Below, piece after piece: positions 39,582-51,899 of a stretch of DNA of 64,000 nucleotides (positions are counted from its first letter, which is position 1; every line of letters starts with the position of its first letter). The stretch covers positions 2,032 to 66,031 of the forward strand of contig VZRG01002000.1 of the NCBI GenBank assembly GCA_013397435.1, in the 5' to 3' direction. The translations under genes and the position numbers were made by a program. This DNA comes from Erythrocercus mccallii (Eukaryota > Chordata > Aves > Passeriformes > Dicruridae). The notes under the pieces were generated by a model. That model saw only the letters and a list, made by a program, of their open reading frames with translations, was not told the DNA's origin and ran no database searches.

Positions 39582-39840
39582 CTCGGCGGGAGTGCCCGGC
39601 AGCGGCAGCGGTTTCGGCGGGGCGGTGCTCGGGCGGCCGGGGCGGTGCCACACGGGCCGCCCACTGAGCCGAGCGGTCGGGGAAACCCTGGACTCGACCG
39701 CCCCGCCTTGCTCTGTTCCTGCCAGGAGAGACTCGGGCGGGTTCTTATTCCTGCGCCTGCTTGCGGTGAGAGAGCCGCGGCCTGTGACCGTTCCGGCCCG
39801 TTCGCCCGAAGGCGCGCAGTGTCCATGCCCCAGGCTAGGC
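39270..39840 (-). promoter_or_regulatory. CpG island, ACADM promoter
   Basis: CG-dense block around the first coding exon (39581-39558). The repeated cggttcggttcggtctggtc motif at about 39,470-39,490 lies inside intron 1 near the donor. Open frames of 105-178 codons on both strands are GC artefacts. Confidence 0.8.
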
Positions 39841-39899
39841 CAGTTTGCTGCCTGTTTGCTGTGTGCCTTAGGCTAGCTCCAGTCACCTACGTCATTCAC

Positions 39900-42640
39900 C
39901 TGTTAGCAGAAAAACCCATGTAAGCAGTTTTACTGTAATTTGCGCCTCAGAGAATCATAAATTCATGTTTCGGGGGTGTGCCAGGAACTGGAGCGTGACT
40001 GGGCCTGGCGCACGGGAGTTGTTACCAGCTGTGTTGATAGTTACATAAAATGTTCTTATAAACGCTCTTAATTCCGATTGTATTCTAAAGGAAAAGCAAT
40101 GCTTTGGGAATTTACCTGCAGTGCGTAAAATACATGCTTTTGAATATCATTGTTTCACTGTTTCACTGCAGTGTTATTTAGGGGTTTAGTAAAGCAAGGA
40201 CTTCAAGAAAAAATGGCAGCCATTGATTTTTCTGTTAATTCCTTATTTGGTGTAAAATTTTAACAGTATTAATAAAATTAAGTATTTTTCTGTGAGCTAG
40301 ATTTTGAATAACATTTTATTTTGCATAACAGTACAAAATAATATGCAGCAATTATTTTTGCGTCATTATTGCCTTTTTATGTTTGGCTCTTAATTGCTTG
40401 GTTTGTTTCTGACAGTTGAGAGTATTGATTTTGTAGTTAATACCAAGGAAACAGTTTGCTAGAAAACTAGCCATATGAAAGTTATTTCCAGACATATTTA
40501 TCAACTGCCTAAAAGGAGATGATTGTAGTTTTTTATAGACTTCATACTGTTGTGATTGCAGTCCTAAGGGAGGCTTGTAGGCACTTTTGATTCAGTGCAT
40601 AGGCTGCTGCTTTTTCACTCAGTTTTTTCCCTGTACTTTAAGGGTAATTGAGTAAAAGACATAGCATAATTTATAACTCTATGTTGCTCAAGTGTTTTTG
40701 AAGATTCTGTATGTTCCTGTTTCAAGTACAGCATAGCTTTGGAGTGTAAAGCTGTAGTGGAGCTTTTAAATACTAGCACCCAAAGTCTGCATTTTGTGTT
40801 CCATTTTATATAGGGTTCTCTTCCACAGGTCATGTTTCCGAATATAGTGTGGGAATTTCATTACTGAGCAGTCCATTTTCTGTCTATATATTATTTAACT
40901 ATTTGTGTGGTTTATGTGTATTCCTATGCAATATCTTTGTGTTCCTCAGTTTATTTATCATTGCAATTCTATGTTGTGATGATATATAAGGAAATACACT
41001 TATCTCATTTGAAAGCTTTAAAGTTTTAATTTTTGTTTTGTGGCATGGATTATACTGTGCATATTTTAAGATGGCACACATCAAAATTCTAAAGATGCAT
41101 AGAAGGGTTCAGAGTATGTATGAAAAGCTGATGTCATATGTAATATATCCTGTCATATGTAACAAACAACTTCAGCTGACTGATCATGATTAAACACCTG
41201 TAAGAATGCTATACACTAAGCATAGTTGCTAGCTGCAGGAAGTGATTCAAATCCCACAGTGATCAGAAATGAAGCGTTATTTCTAGATGCCCTTGAGATT
41301 AGGATCCATAGCCCTTTAGTAGTGAATAAGCTCTTTTTTGAGGTGAAGAGACAACTTTGACTGGGCTTGAGGACATCCCTAAGGAAGGGAGATTGAATAA
41401 ATCATTACACTGAGGGAATTTTGACATCAGGAAGTAATGCAGAACAATGTTGTTTGGTTTATACAGTGAAATGTTGTATTCAAGACCTAAAGAACATTTT
41501 GGAGTGTTTTTACTTCCGGCTTGACAGAGTGTTCCCTAGTAGGGGGTTGGAACACTTTGGGTACACTCCTAGACCATGTCTTCAAGTAAATTTCATCCAA
41601 AAGTCAATTCATGTACTTTGAGATCTCTCTGTGAATCAAGTAAGACACAGTAAGTGGGGACAATTTGGAGACTCCTCTCAAAACTACACTCCTCACCTAA
41701 ACTGAACTGTTCATGTAGACAGAGACTGAAAAGGTTGTTTGAAACTGTCCAATTGAAGAAATTGAGGCAGGAATACACCATAGCATTTGCTGTTGTTCTG
41801 GTTAGCCTTACACTAGAAACATCTTGGCATGTGAAATTTGCTACTTGCTTCTGAAAACAGATGTCTTTATGGAAGCAAGCCTCTGTAGTATAAAGCTGCT
41901 AACCATCTGTGATCTCCTGCAGGGTTGTAGACATTAAAGAACAGAAATTGTTCCAGAAACAGGAAGGAAAGAGTTTGTGGAGCCAAGACAAAGGTATTCC
42001 AGGACATTTCTGCTAAATGACAGGAGCAACTGGGTTAAGGTACTAAAACCAGCTGCTCACTATGAAGCTTGCACCTAAGAAGCTATACAATTGCTTACCT
42101 TCCTTCTCTCTGTCAAATTGTTTTCTTGCTACCTCTCTTCACATCTCCTTGGGTAAACAAATGAGAATTTTTTTGGCAATATGTTATCAACATAGTTTTT
42201 CCAAAGCCAGTCTGGAGCAGAAAATTGAAAGCCCAGATGGTCCATGTCTAAGTGTTTGAAAATAGAGGGTTGTGTAAGATGGCAAGGTTATCTGTCAAAG
42301 CCTGAACTACTGGAACTTTGAGGTTCAAATTTATTTACATAAGGAGTGACAATAGATAAAAATTTCCATAAGATGTACTTAGATTTTTTTGCATTTCTTT
42401 ATGAAGCAGGAAATACAGCATCTGCCTTTCATTTTTATTTTCTCAAATGCTTACTACTGTGTCATATTTCTAAATGAATATTTCTCTGCTAACTTTTACT
42501 ACAGTAAGAATTGTATAGTGCACAATATGTTGCTTTATTAACCTAGAATACTCTCTTATATATTAACCAGCAGATTGCATGATGCTTATTGCTGAAATTT
42601 ATAACTTAGCAAGTAAACACAGTAAGATTATTACATTACA
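39900..42640. other. Intergenic stretch upstream of ACADM, nothing recognised
   Basis: AT-rich sequence with only short open frames. No exon-like block with splice edges, no tRNA and no clear repeat could be identified by eye. Confidence 0.5.
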
Positions 42641-42653
42641 AACTACAGCTCAC

Positions 42654-42840
42654 TGTCATGGTTTAGGAATGGCATTCCCCAATTTAGTGCTCATGCTGAG
42701 ACCCTCCAAACTACCCTGCTGCTCACTGGCTCCTTCCTACCCTTCCTTCCACTGCCTCCTCCAGTGGCAGGCTACAGAGGAGAATTCAGCATCTGTTTCT
42801 TGGCAGGGTATTCACGGCAATAAATCCAATGATAAAACAT
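42654..42840 (+). mobile_element. ERV LTR fragment, copy 1
   Basis: Starts TGTCATGGTTTAGGAATGG and shares a long stretch of the form ctccaaac-a-cctgctgctcactg with the element at 43,581. The right end fades after about 42,840, so it is truncated. Confidence 0.65.
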
Positions 42841-43580
42841 GGAGGGAGACACATACTTACAGGAGTAAGATAAATGGATTATGTGCATTTATGGATTAAG
42901 ATTTGACACTGCTTAGTCGTAATCTGAGTATGTACAGTCAGTTAATAATCTGTTGGGGGTTAGATTTCTTCCCTTTTTTTTCTTAGAGAATTTTTTCCTA
43001 AGAGTTGCTAGGAAACGAACTACTGGGTACTTATGGGTACTTGAGCAAAACGAAAGAGTAGCCAAAGTCGAGAGAGGAGTGTGGCATCTGGCTACACTTA
43101 TTTTGTCTCTGGGAGTTTCCCTCGAAGGGAGAGATAGATTTTTTGGGGGCAGGAAAAAAGGACGGGGCTGGGGCGGGGCAGCTGCCCTCTCTCGGCATGG
43201 GAAGGAGCAGGGTCAAGCTGTTGCTTACTGCGGGGAGAATTCACTGTCATCACTAGAGTCCAGTCCTAGGGACCTACCACCATCTGGTCGTATGTCCAGG
43301 AATCTTGAGCTCATTTTTCTTTCCTACCCTCATATCCTTGCCTGAGAGCCCTTAATTTCAAGATTATAATAATTCGGAAGGAGGGGGTTTACAATCTCCA
43401 TTCCAAGGGAGGCTTCTGCCTTCCCTAGCAGACATCGGTCTTTCAAACTAGGACATAACCTGATCTCAAATTTAATTTCTGCAAATTCCATATTTTTCCA
43501 TGCTCCTCCACTAAACATAAAAAAAAAGTATAAGTTCTGTTATATAGTGTTAGATATTGGGTTGTTTGACGATATAGTAA

Positions 43581-44015
43581 TGTTGTAGTTTAGGAATGGT
43601 GCTCCCTGATTTAGAGCTCCCACTGGGACTCTCCAAACCACACTGCTGCTCAGTCACTCCCTCTTCCCCTTTCACTTCCACTACGGCAGGCTGGAGAGGA
43701 GAACTAGAGGTACAAAAGGTAAAGATCATGGGTTGAGATAAGAATAATTTACTGGAAACAGCAATGAGATAAGAAAAATTACCAGTAAAAATAATAATAA
43801 AACAATTACCAGTAACAATAATAATAAAAGTGTGCAAAAGAGAGAGTGATTCACATGCAAAATGCTCATTAATCCTGACTACTCTAATTTGAAGCAGCTA
43901 CTTCCCCCATCCCAATAACGGTGAGAGGTAAAGAATAACCTCTGAGTCCTGGCCATGTGCCTTTTGGCCACTGCAAAAATTAATCTTGTCTTGGCCAGAA
44001 CCAGGATGCTTATCC
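43581..44015 (+). mobile_element. ERV LTR fragment, copy 2
   Basis: Starts TGTTGTAGTTTAGGAATGG, aligned with copy 1 at 42,654, and continues further with the typical avian LTR phrase catgggttgagataagaata followed by aat-rich repeats. The left end looks precise; the right end near 44,015 is a guess. No matching target duplication was found. Confidence 0.7.
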
Positions 44016-44400
44016 CTTAAAGTTACCAACTGTATTCTAGGCTACATGTTATTTTTTTATTAGTAATTTAAAGTGTTTTACAGGTTTGGGGTTTTTAAAT
44101 TGTGAGCAACAAACCAGATTTTATGACTTGTTAATGAATTTCTGGTTTAGAAATGGAAAGCAACTGGAATTTTCTGCAGTGATTTATGTATTATAAATTA
44201 CAGAAGTTACTGCACAAAACAAACAGTAAAATTTAGTGTGTAGGTCCTGAATTCATGATTTCTTAAGTAGAATAATTTTTTATGTAGTGCAATGCAACAA
44301 GCATTGCAACGTCTTCTTAACAGAATTATGACGTTTTGCTTTTCTTTGATCCCTGATACGATAGTAACTTGAAACATGTTAAACCCAACATTTTTTCTGA

Positions 44401-44452
44401 TGCAAGCTCTTGTGATTTTTTAAAATTTCTGCTGCAAGCTCTTGTGATTTTT
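44401..44452. repeat. 20-bp perfect direct repeat
   Basis: TGCAAGCTCTTGTGATTTTT occurs at 44,401 and again at 44,433, a 32-bp period. It is a small local duplication without coding context. Confidence 0.9.
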
Positions 44453-44459
44453 ACAGTTT

Positions 44460-47150
44460 GTCTCATGTTGTCTTGGGGTTTAGTTGGGGGACCCAGGTGG
44501 GTGGTTAGGGTTTTTTCCCCAGCTTTTTCATGCTTTTTAACACAATAAGTTTATTGGGAAAAATTAAAATCAAGATAATGTGAGTCTTGAGCTGTAAGGA
44601 AAGAGAAGGACAGATGTATAGAGCTTGAGAACAAACAAAAAACAATCAGTGACATCCTGTAATAATTTTGCTCTCTATTGACTTTCTGAAGAAACAGAAA
44701 GTCAGTAGAAACCTGAGAAGATAATTTTTGAACCAACCAGTGTAAAAATCATCCTGTCCTATTTTTTTTTTTAAAGTATGGTGAGACTTTTTCAGGATTA
44801 ACTGCTTTAGAGAAACAAGTACTTAGACAAGCATGGCTTTTGCTTGCATAAAATATAAAACAAGTTAATCATTAAGAAAGAGAGGTAGGCCTAGCCGTGT
44901 GTAAAGGAAGTATCTAGGACATTTTTGCACTAAACATGCTGCAGCTGGCACTTTAGTAGCCTAAAAATCCTCAGGGTATATTGTTTGGTGCATTTCTCCT
45001 TGTTGAATCAGATGTGAATAAAAGTCCAGTTGTAGTGAACATATCTCTCTCAAATGAATTTAACACTTGTAGGTTAGAACCCTGAACAGTGAAGTTACAA
45101 CTGTGCCAGCCCAAGCTGACTAAAGGTGAGGTACCACATAAGCAGCGCCAACGGTATAGTGGGTGGGATTTTAATAAATATTTATGTTGTAAAACTCCAT
45201 TTGTGGCTTTGCAAGATCATACCAATGCTAACATTTAATAGTATACAAGAACTTAACCATGTAAATGTGTATTGATACAATGTAGACACTAATTTTATAG
45301 TAAAACATACATACTTATTTTTAGTAAGCACAGCAAGTGACAAAATACAAAGTAAAACCTGCCTTAAACCGCAAGACTTCAGTTTCTATAACAGCTGACA
45401 GAACTTACGCCTGCATAATAAAGACAGACTTCAATAATGATTATAGCTGTTGCTTGCTGTTGAATTGTATAAGGTAGAGTATAGAAACACTAGCTGAGAT
45501 TATAGCCCAATTGAGGCACATGCAGTGAAAAAGTAAAGAAAGGGAGAAATCTTGCGTTGGAGATTCTGGAAGAAGAATAGTGGGATTGAGAATATGAGCA
45601 CAAGAAGGTGGCAATTGAGATTTTCATCTAACATTCATGTGACAAACAATGAGGCCCTTTACACCATGAATAGCTGGAACTCATTTTGCCATGGAAGTAA
45701 CAAGACTTGTATTAGGTCGACCAAAGATCCGTTTGGCATAGTATCCAGTTTATGGCAGTGCAATGAAGAATGGTCAGGAGATGATTCCAGAACAGATCAT
45801 CTGCCACTAACAGAGTGATTATTTTTATCTTTTTTTTTTTTTTTAAAAAAGTCTCCTGAGCTGGAGGTGATGCCTTTGTGTTCATAGATGTCTCTTCCAT
45901 TTATTTGACTGGTTGCTTTTTGAATGTGTTGGGAACCACAGCTTAGTTTCTACACTATGAAGAACCACTTCAGGTTGTTTCTTTATAATCAGACATCTGC
46001 TAAATTAATTTGTGGTCCCTACTACTTGAGTTCAAACAGGCACATTCAAACATAACATCTCTGAAGCAGTCATCCTCTTTGGGTCAAAGATTTAATAAAA
46101 AAATATGTTGATATCCCTATAGCAATTTCTTTTCCAAGCCGAATAATCATCTTTGAGTACCTTCTACAATGTCTTAGCTTTCTGTCAAAGAATCAGAATT
46201 ATAAAGTCACTTATGTTCTTGCAAAAAGATAAGAGTGTAACTTCTGTGGCCTTTTTGTGTGATTTTCTGTTGCTCTTTTTTTTATTACCTCTGAACACCA
46301 AAGTGAAAATTTTCATATATTACCTATGATAACAAGATGTGGGATGTAATGGTCAACTCATCTTTGTATATAATTATTTCTCTGCACCCCTGTCCATGTC
46401 ATTTTACATTTTATTTGCCCTGACCTTATCTGAAATTCTTTCAGCTCCATAACTACTGGCATCAAATTTTCCCACTTCAGTATTCCTCTCCTTTTTTAAA
46501 TCTTTGAGGAGTATCTCCCACAAGAGTCCCAACATACAAGCCTTTGACATTCCATGGGTGACCCCACCAATTGAGCAAATTTTTGATTAGTCTTCAGATT
46601 AAAAAAAAAAACATATGGTTATGTGGAAGGAAAATGTGTGCTTCTCTAAGGATATCTGGTCATGAATCTTTTCAGTGCAGAAATGGAGGAAGACAAGAAC
46701 ATGAAGAGACTGACAAATGGTAAGGGAGTCAGGGATGAGACAAATCAGTCATACTAACTGATGAGGAATGTTTATTGCAGTACAATTATCTGATCGAAGG
46801 TCTTTTCAAGTGAGATAACAAGAAAAGGTGGAAAGCCATAAGCAAAATATGGAGACACAAACTTGACAAAGATAAGACAAAGTGAAAAGACAAAGTGATA
46901 AGACAAAGATAAGTGAAAAGACAAGAAACAAACTGCTCTCAATAAATTACAGGCAAACTGGGACTTTGCACCTGATAAAATGCAAACCTGAGGGTCCATA
47001 ATGTTGGAAAGGGATCTGTGGAGCTATTCAAACTAATGTAGGAAATGTGCAGGGGAAGGACATCTGGAGGAATAGAGGAGAAAATAAAGAATGCAGCATT
47101 AAATGGACCAATCATGTTAAAAAGGGCAGTAGGTACACTTGTCTGACTGA
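44460..47150. other. Intergenic stretch with a short tandem block
   Basis: No gene is recognised. At about 46,862-46,926 the units gataagacaaag and gtgaaaagacaa repeat several times imperfectly. The rest is ordinary AT-rich sequence. Confidence 0.5.
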
Positions 47151-47169
47151 ACCCTATCTCACTATCTCA

Positions 47170-48025
47170 TCTATATGTGTGTTGTAAGGATGAAATTGCA
47201 ACTATTGAGGGTCCTCCATGGGTGGATTTGGTACCAAGGCTACGTTTGGGAATGTGGGTGCCCACTGGTGCTGCTGGTGTTGGGGCGGTCTCAGTATCTG
47301 CTGCTGGAGCAGTTGGAGGTCTTAGCTGCCAGCTGCTGAGGTGGGAACAGTTCATGTCCTGAAAATGTTCTGGGAGGGACTGGTGTGGGTGAGGTGAGTG
47401 AGGGATTCAACACCAGTAGCTGGAGCGTGACCACGTGGCACAGCTTGTGTGCGTGTGATGCTGAGGGTGCCATTATCTTCCCTATAGTGGGTTTGTGTGT
47501 CCCATTTGCTAGACTTGTCAATGAATAGGAGACATTGGGTCATCGGACAGGTAGGGATCCATCCTGTCATCCATGGGAACCTGTGAACATGGAGTGCCTC
47601 TGGGCTATGTGAGTGCAATGTTTGCAGCAAGCATCAAACTGAACCAGCCTGAACTGGAACTAGGCACTTCTGAGGCAGGTAAGGAGGCTGGGATCTGGGC
47701 AGGGATCTGGATGCATGTGCATGTGCTTGTGCTTTGGCATCCAGGGAGCCTTGTGTGTGCCTGCACTAGTGACCTTTTGTCTCTGCCAGCCCAAGAGGAG
47801 GAGAGGACTGGCTGGCTGCCTGTGGTCTGTGCTGGAGCTGAGGGTGAATGCTGCATGTAGGTGCTGTTGAAGACTGTGCACCACAAATAGAAAGGCAGCA
47901 GCAGCCACATCACTCTGCCTGGTACAGACTCTGTGTTCCCAGGCACCAGCGTGGGCTCCAGCAGCTGGGCAGGACAGGAGGGGTCCTGGAGCTGCAAGAA
48001 ATGACAGACCCTTCTGACACCCTTT
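47170..48025. other. GC-richer patch of unknown origin
   Basis: About 850 bp clearly richer in G and C than the surrounding DNA, poor in CG dinucleotides, and full of ctgctggagc/ggtgctgctgg phrases. It carries overlapping open frames, the longest 141 codons on the minus strand (48,030-47,605), but I see no domain. The sharp compositional edges suggest an inserted repeat; the family is not recognised. Confidence 0.4.
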
Positions 48026-49130
48026 AACAATTTTTAGCCATAAAAGGACTTTTCCCTCTATGGTGGCTTATTTTATTTAAAACTTTTTTCATGATGAATG
48101 TTTATAGAAATGTTTGTGGAATGTTTATAGAAATCCAAATAACTTGAAAATCAGCTGTATTCCCTCTTTTTCATGTCTGCGGCTCCTTGGGAAGTCTTCA
48201 GTAGTTTTCTGAGCCTTGACTTCTCTTTACAAAAATTATAGTTTCCAATATATCACATATTCCAAATCTGTCTGCATTATTGTAGTTTTCACTACTTGCA
48301 ACATGCAGAGGCAAGGTCTGCAGTTTTATGGATTTTCATGGGAAGTATTTTCAAAAATTTTTGAAAATGTTTTTCACCTTCAAGTCTATATGTGCATAGG
48401 AGGCTTAAGGAAAATACCCTATTAACTCTACATATTCTCTTCCTCCTATTGGCCTTTAGAGAAAGGATTCTTTTTAGAGTCTTCAAAAATCTCTTCTCTC
48501 TTCTCTTTATCAGGTCAAACTCTTTTTTGGCCTGCCTTACTGTTCTTTCACACTTAATGTGCCAAATTTTGTGATCCTTTATAATTTACTGACTTGAACA
48601 CAACTGGTCCCTATTTTGATAGGCTATAGGAATATAGGAATATTCCTCCTTATTTGTAGCTACTGCCCTTTTTATTCCTGGTGACTTCCTTTTGCCACTT
48701 CTCAGGCCCTTCGGAGAAATGTGAATGTACAAAGATGATCTGCTGTGTCTCAGAGTGGTCTCCATACATAGCCTTCTATCTATTTGAACAGTTGTCTTGT
48801 AGTTTTTAGTACTATTCTAACCTTTTTAATTCTTCATAGCAATTTTTTTATTTTAGTGTATTTGTAAGTTATTCATTGGTTCTAGTAGCCAGAACCAAGT
48901 CAAATGTTACTTCTCCTGGAGGAGATAAATACTGTATTATATGTACTGTATAGTATAGACACAAAATAGACATTGTATATGCTTTGTATTATATACATTT
49001 TATATATATTATATATAATATGTGATGCCTATATATCTTATATATTTATTTGTAGAACAGACTATACTACCTATATTACCTTTGTTTTTTATGGTTGAGG
49101 TTCCAATATTCATTCTTGAAGGTAGGCTGT

Positions 49131-49300
49131 TGTTGTGGTTTGACACTGGCCCAACGCCAGGCATCCACAAGGCCATGCCAAACCAGTACAGCTGTATATA
49201 AATTCCTCTGCACAAGGGGAACAGAAAAACACTGAGCTGTAGAATAAGCTTCCTCAAGCATGCTACTTAAGCTCTGACTATCAAAGCCAGTCATGCCCTA
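49131..49300 (+). mobile_element. Probable LTR fragment
   Basis: Begins TGTTGTGGTTTGACACTGGC, a form seen at the start of avian ERV LTRs, and contains a TATA-like tgtatataaat 60 bp later. The right limit is approximate. Confidence 0.5.
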
Positions 49301-50600
49301 CTACCTTTAGGTTGCGATGCCTTATCAGAATGAGCTAGAAGACATTAATACATTCCTTCTTACGAAGCTGTCCTACACCGCTTTTCTCATGTTTGACTCA
49401 CTTGGACTCAAGAAGCTCTTTCTTCTGTAGGTGAGATTGTCTGAATTGTTTTCCTAGACAACATCAATGAGTGAAATAAGAATTTTTTCTTAGATAGCAA
49501 AGTATGTCAACCCTTTTCCACATCAGGTATTTACCTGAGGTCCATTTCCTGGAACACAGGCATCTTGGGTAGCTAGGCTAGGTAAGTGGCCTAGAGGATA
49601 GGGAGATGAGGTTAAGAAGGAACTCTCATTAAATTTGTAGACCATGAGCAGTGGACAGAATTATAAACCTCTGCCCAGGTAATACTCTGATGAAGTGGGA
49701 TGACTGAAGGAAGGAATTAGTAATTTGAAAATAAAATATTTAAAAGTATAAATTCTAAAATTTCAATATATTTGCATGTGTGGAGGGGGGCAGAGAATTA
49801 CTACCCCAGTATTTCCATTACTAGCAGACAAAACTACATATGTGAAATTCAGTAATTATTGGAGCGATTGGCCTGAACTGAGAGCTCTAGGAGGATGGAT
49901 AAGGTCAAACATATGCCTGATTTAGTTTTCTTGAAACCAGTCAAGGCAGCTACCTCTACAAGACCTGATGATACATGGACCATGTATGTAAGAGGCACAT
50001 ACACTCACTAATGCACAGATGATTGGTTTACATTTCCATACAAGCATAACAACAACTTCCATGATCTATAGACATTAATTTACTCATAAATAAATGAGCC
50101 ATGTGTTTTTGAGGTCTTAAGCCAATTTTTGAAAGGGTACCTTTATTTGCAAGCCTTGGAAAGTCAGTTTTCCTCTAAAGCTCATGTCTGAAAATATAAC
50201 TAATGGCCAACAGGTGCACTTCTGTCATTTCAAAATGTTTTCCCTTACAAAATACCCTGTGTGTTGCACTTAGTGACAACAGACTAATAGCATTGTGACA
50301 TCTGCATATAGTGGCCTTTTGCTGTAGTGATGATTTATACTATCACGACTGTAAAAGAATCTCAGCAATCAGACTAATCAGACTAATTGCTCGTAAGTGG
50401 CCGTTGCCCCATTCAGATAAAACGCATGGAGGAGGATGTCAACTGAAGGAAAGCTTATGACCAGAAATGCGTATTTCTCAGTGCTGAGGGATTTTTTTTA
50501 CTAAATCATGAAAATGCACCGACCCAGAACCAACACACTTTCCCCCCGTCGGGAGACAGATGTACGGCTGTCTATGAGCATGTAAGAACGCTTCGCCCTC
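49300..50600. other. Intergenic stretch, nothing recognised
   Basis: Ordinary AT-rich DNA leading up to the CpG island at 50.6 kb. No open frame over 75 codons with recognisable content. Confidence 0.5.
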
Positions 50601-50619
50601 CTCCAGCCTCAGGAGCCCG

Positions 50620-51890
50620 TTCCGGCTGCTGGGCACGAGGCTGCTGCCCGAGGGCGGCCCGGCCGGCCCGGCGCTCAGCACGGGCGGCACGGACAGCTCC
50701 GCCAAGGGAGGTGCTTCCCGGCGGGGCCCGGGTGAGCGGCTTTAGGGCCGGCCGGCTGCTTTCCACCAGCGGCAACACCTCCGGGCTCTGCGCAGGGCAC
50801 GGCCACAGACGGGCAGCGCACCTGGCTAAGGCCAGCGGCGGTTAGTGCGGGAGGATGGAAACCGGCCTGCCAGGTACGGCCCCGCCGAGTCCGGCCCCGC
50901 TCGCGCCGAATGCCGAAGTTGCCGCCGGGCCCAAGCGAAGTTGGCGACGCGCCACCCGTCCCGGCTCCCTCGGCGCGGCCGCTCCGCCCGCATCCCCCCT
51001 TCTAGCGACCCGGGCACCGGCACCGCCCCCGCGGGTCGGCGCAGGCGTCGCCGCGGAGCCGGCGGGACGGGAGGGTGGGCGTGGGGTGCGGGCGGTGCTG
51101 CGGGCGGCCGCGGCAGAGCAGAGCGAGAGGCTGCCCGGCCGCCGCCGCCTCTCATGCCTTCACGGCAACAAAGAACGCGCTGAGCGGCGGGCGGAGGCGC
51201 CGGGCCCCTGGCTGTGTCCCGGCAGTGCCGGCGCGGAGGGCACCGGGAGACGATGGCGAGGAAGGGCGAAGCCTCCGCACATCTCTACGGTGAGCGCGGG
51301 GCACGGCGGGGCGAGCGCCGGTGCTGGGGCGGGGGCGGCTGGCGCCTGTAGTGCCCTCCGGCCTGTTTACAGCGCGGATCCGCCCGGCGGGCAGCGGCGG
51401 CCGGAGGCAGACGGACTTTGTTTCCCCTGGCGAATGTGGGGGCGCGGTGGTCATAGGGTCCCCCGTGTCGGAGGTAGACCCCGGGACGCCGGAATACCTG
51501 GCCTGGCCTGGAGCAAGCAGGACGGTCGGTTCAGGGAAAGAGCCGGTGGGCGCAGAGATGGGGGCGGGCAGACCTGGAGCTTCCGCCGCCGCGGGAGCAG
51601 GTGCGTTGTGGCCGCTTTGTCCGCGTTCTGAGGCAGAGAGGGGCCGGGCGGCAGGTGCGCGGGCCGGGCCGGGCCGACTCGGCTGTGGGATGCCTGACGC
51701 GTTGTGCGGGGCTGTGAGGGGCCCGGAGCGGTGTGCGGGGGCGGAGCCCGCTGAGCGGTGGTACCTGTGGGCTGCTGGTGTTCGGGGCGCGTGCAGTGGG
51801 AGCTTCCCGCTGGTCCTGCTAACCGGCGCCGCGGGAAGGTCACCGGGGGCAGAACTTCATCTGCGCGTTTGGGCTCTGCTTTAATTGCTC
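50620..51890 (+). promoter_or_regulatory. CpG island, promoter of the putative SLC44A5
   Basis: The longest and strongest CpG island in the window, about 1.27 kb. It contains a short plus-strand coding exon at 51,253. Open frames up to 258 codons in both directions are composition artefacts. It is 11 kb from, and divergent to, the ACADM promoter. Confidence 0.75.
51253..51289 (+). CDS. SLC44A5: Putative first coding exon of SLC44A5 (choline transporter-like protein 5)
   Basis: Seen: ATG in good context (GAGACGATGGCG) inside the CpG island, twelve codons MARKGEASAHLY plus one base G, then a strong donor gtgagc. Known: vertebrate CTL/SLC44 proteins often open with a short polar segment ending in YG just before a KYDP-FKGP motif, and this exon would give ...HLYG at the junction. 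In human, SLC44A5 lies next to ACADM and is transcribed away from it, as here. Inferred: this is the SLC44A5 first coding exon, with the rest beyond the window. I did not find a second exon by eye up to 64,000, so intron 1 would be at least 12.7 kb. The short peptide alone cannot prove the assignment. Confidence 0.55.
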
Positions 51891-51899
51891 CGTGGAAGG

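Noticed and set aside
42953..43345. 130-codon plus-strand frame between the two LTR fragments
   Set aside because: No resemblance to retroviral proteins or any family that I know; low-complexity start and G-rich middle.
50855..51884. Long open frames (up to 258 codons) in the 51-kb CpG island
   Set aside because: High GC removes stop codons in all frames; no family motif, and both strands are open at once.
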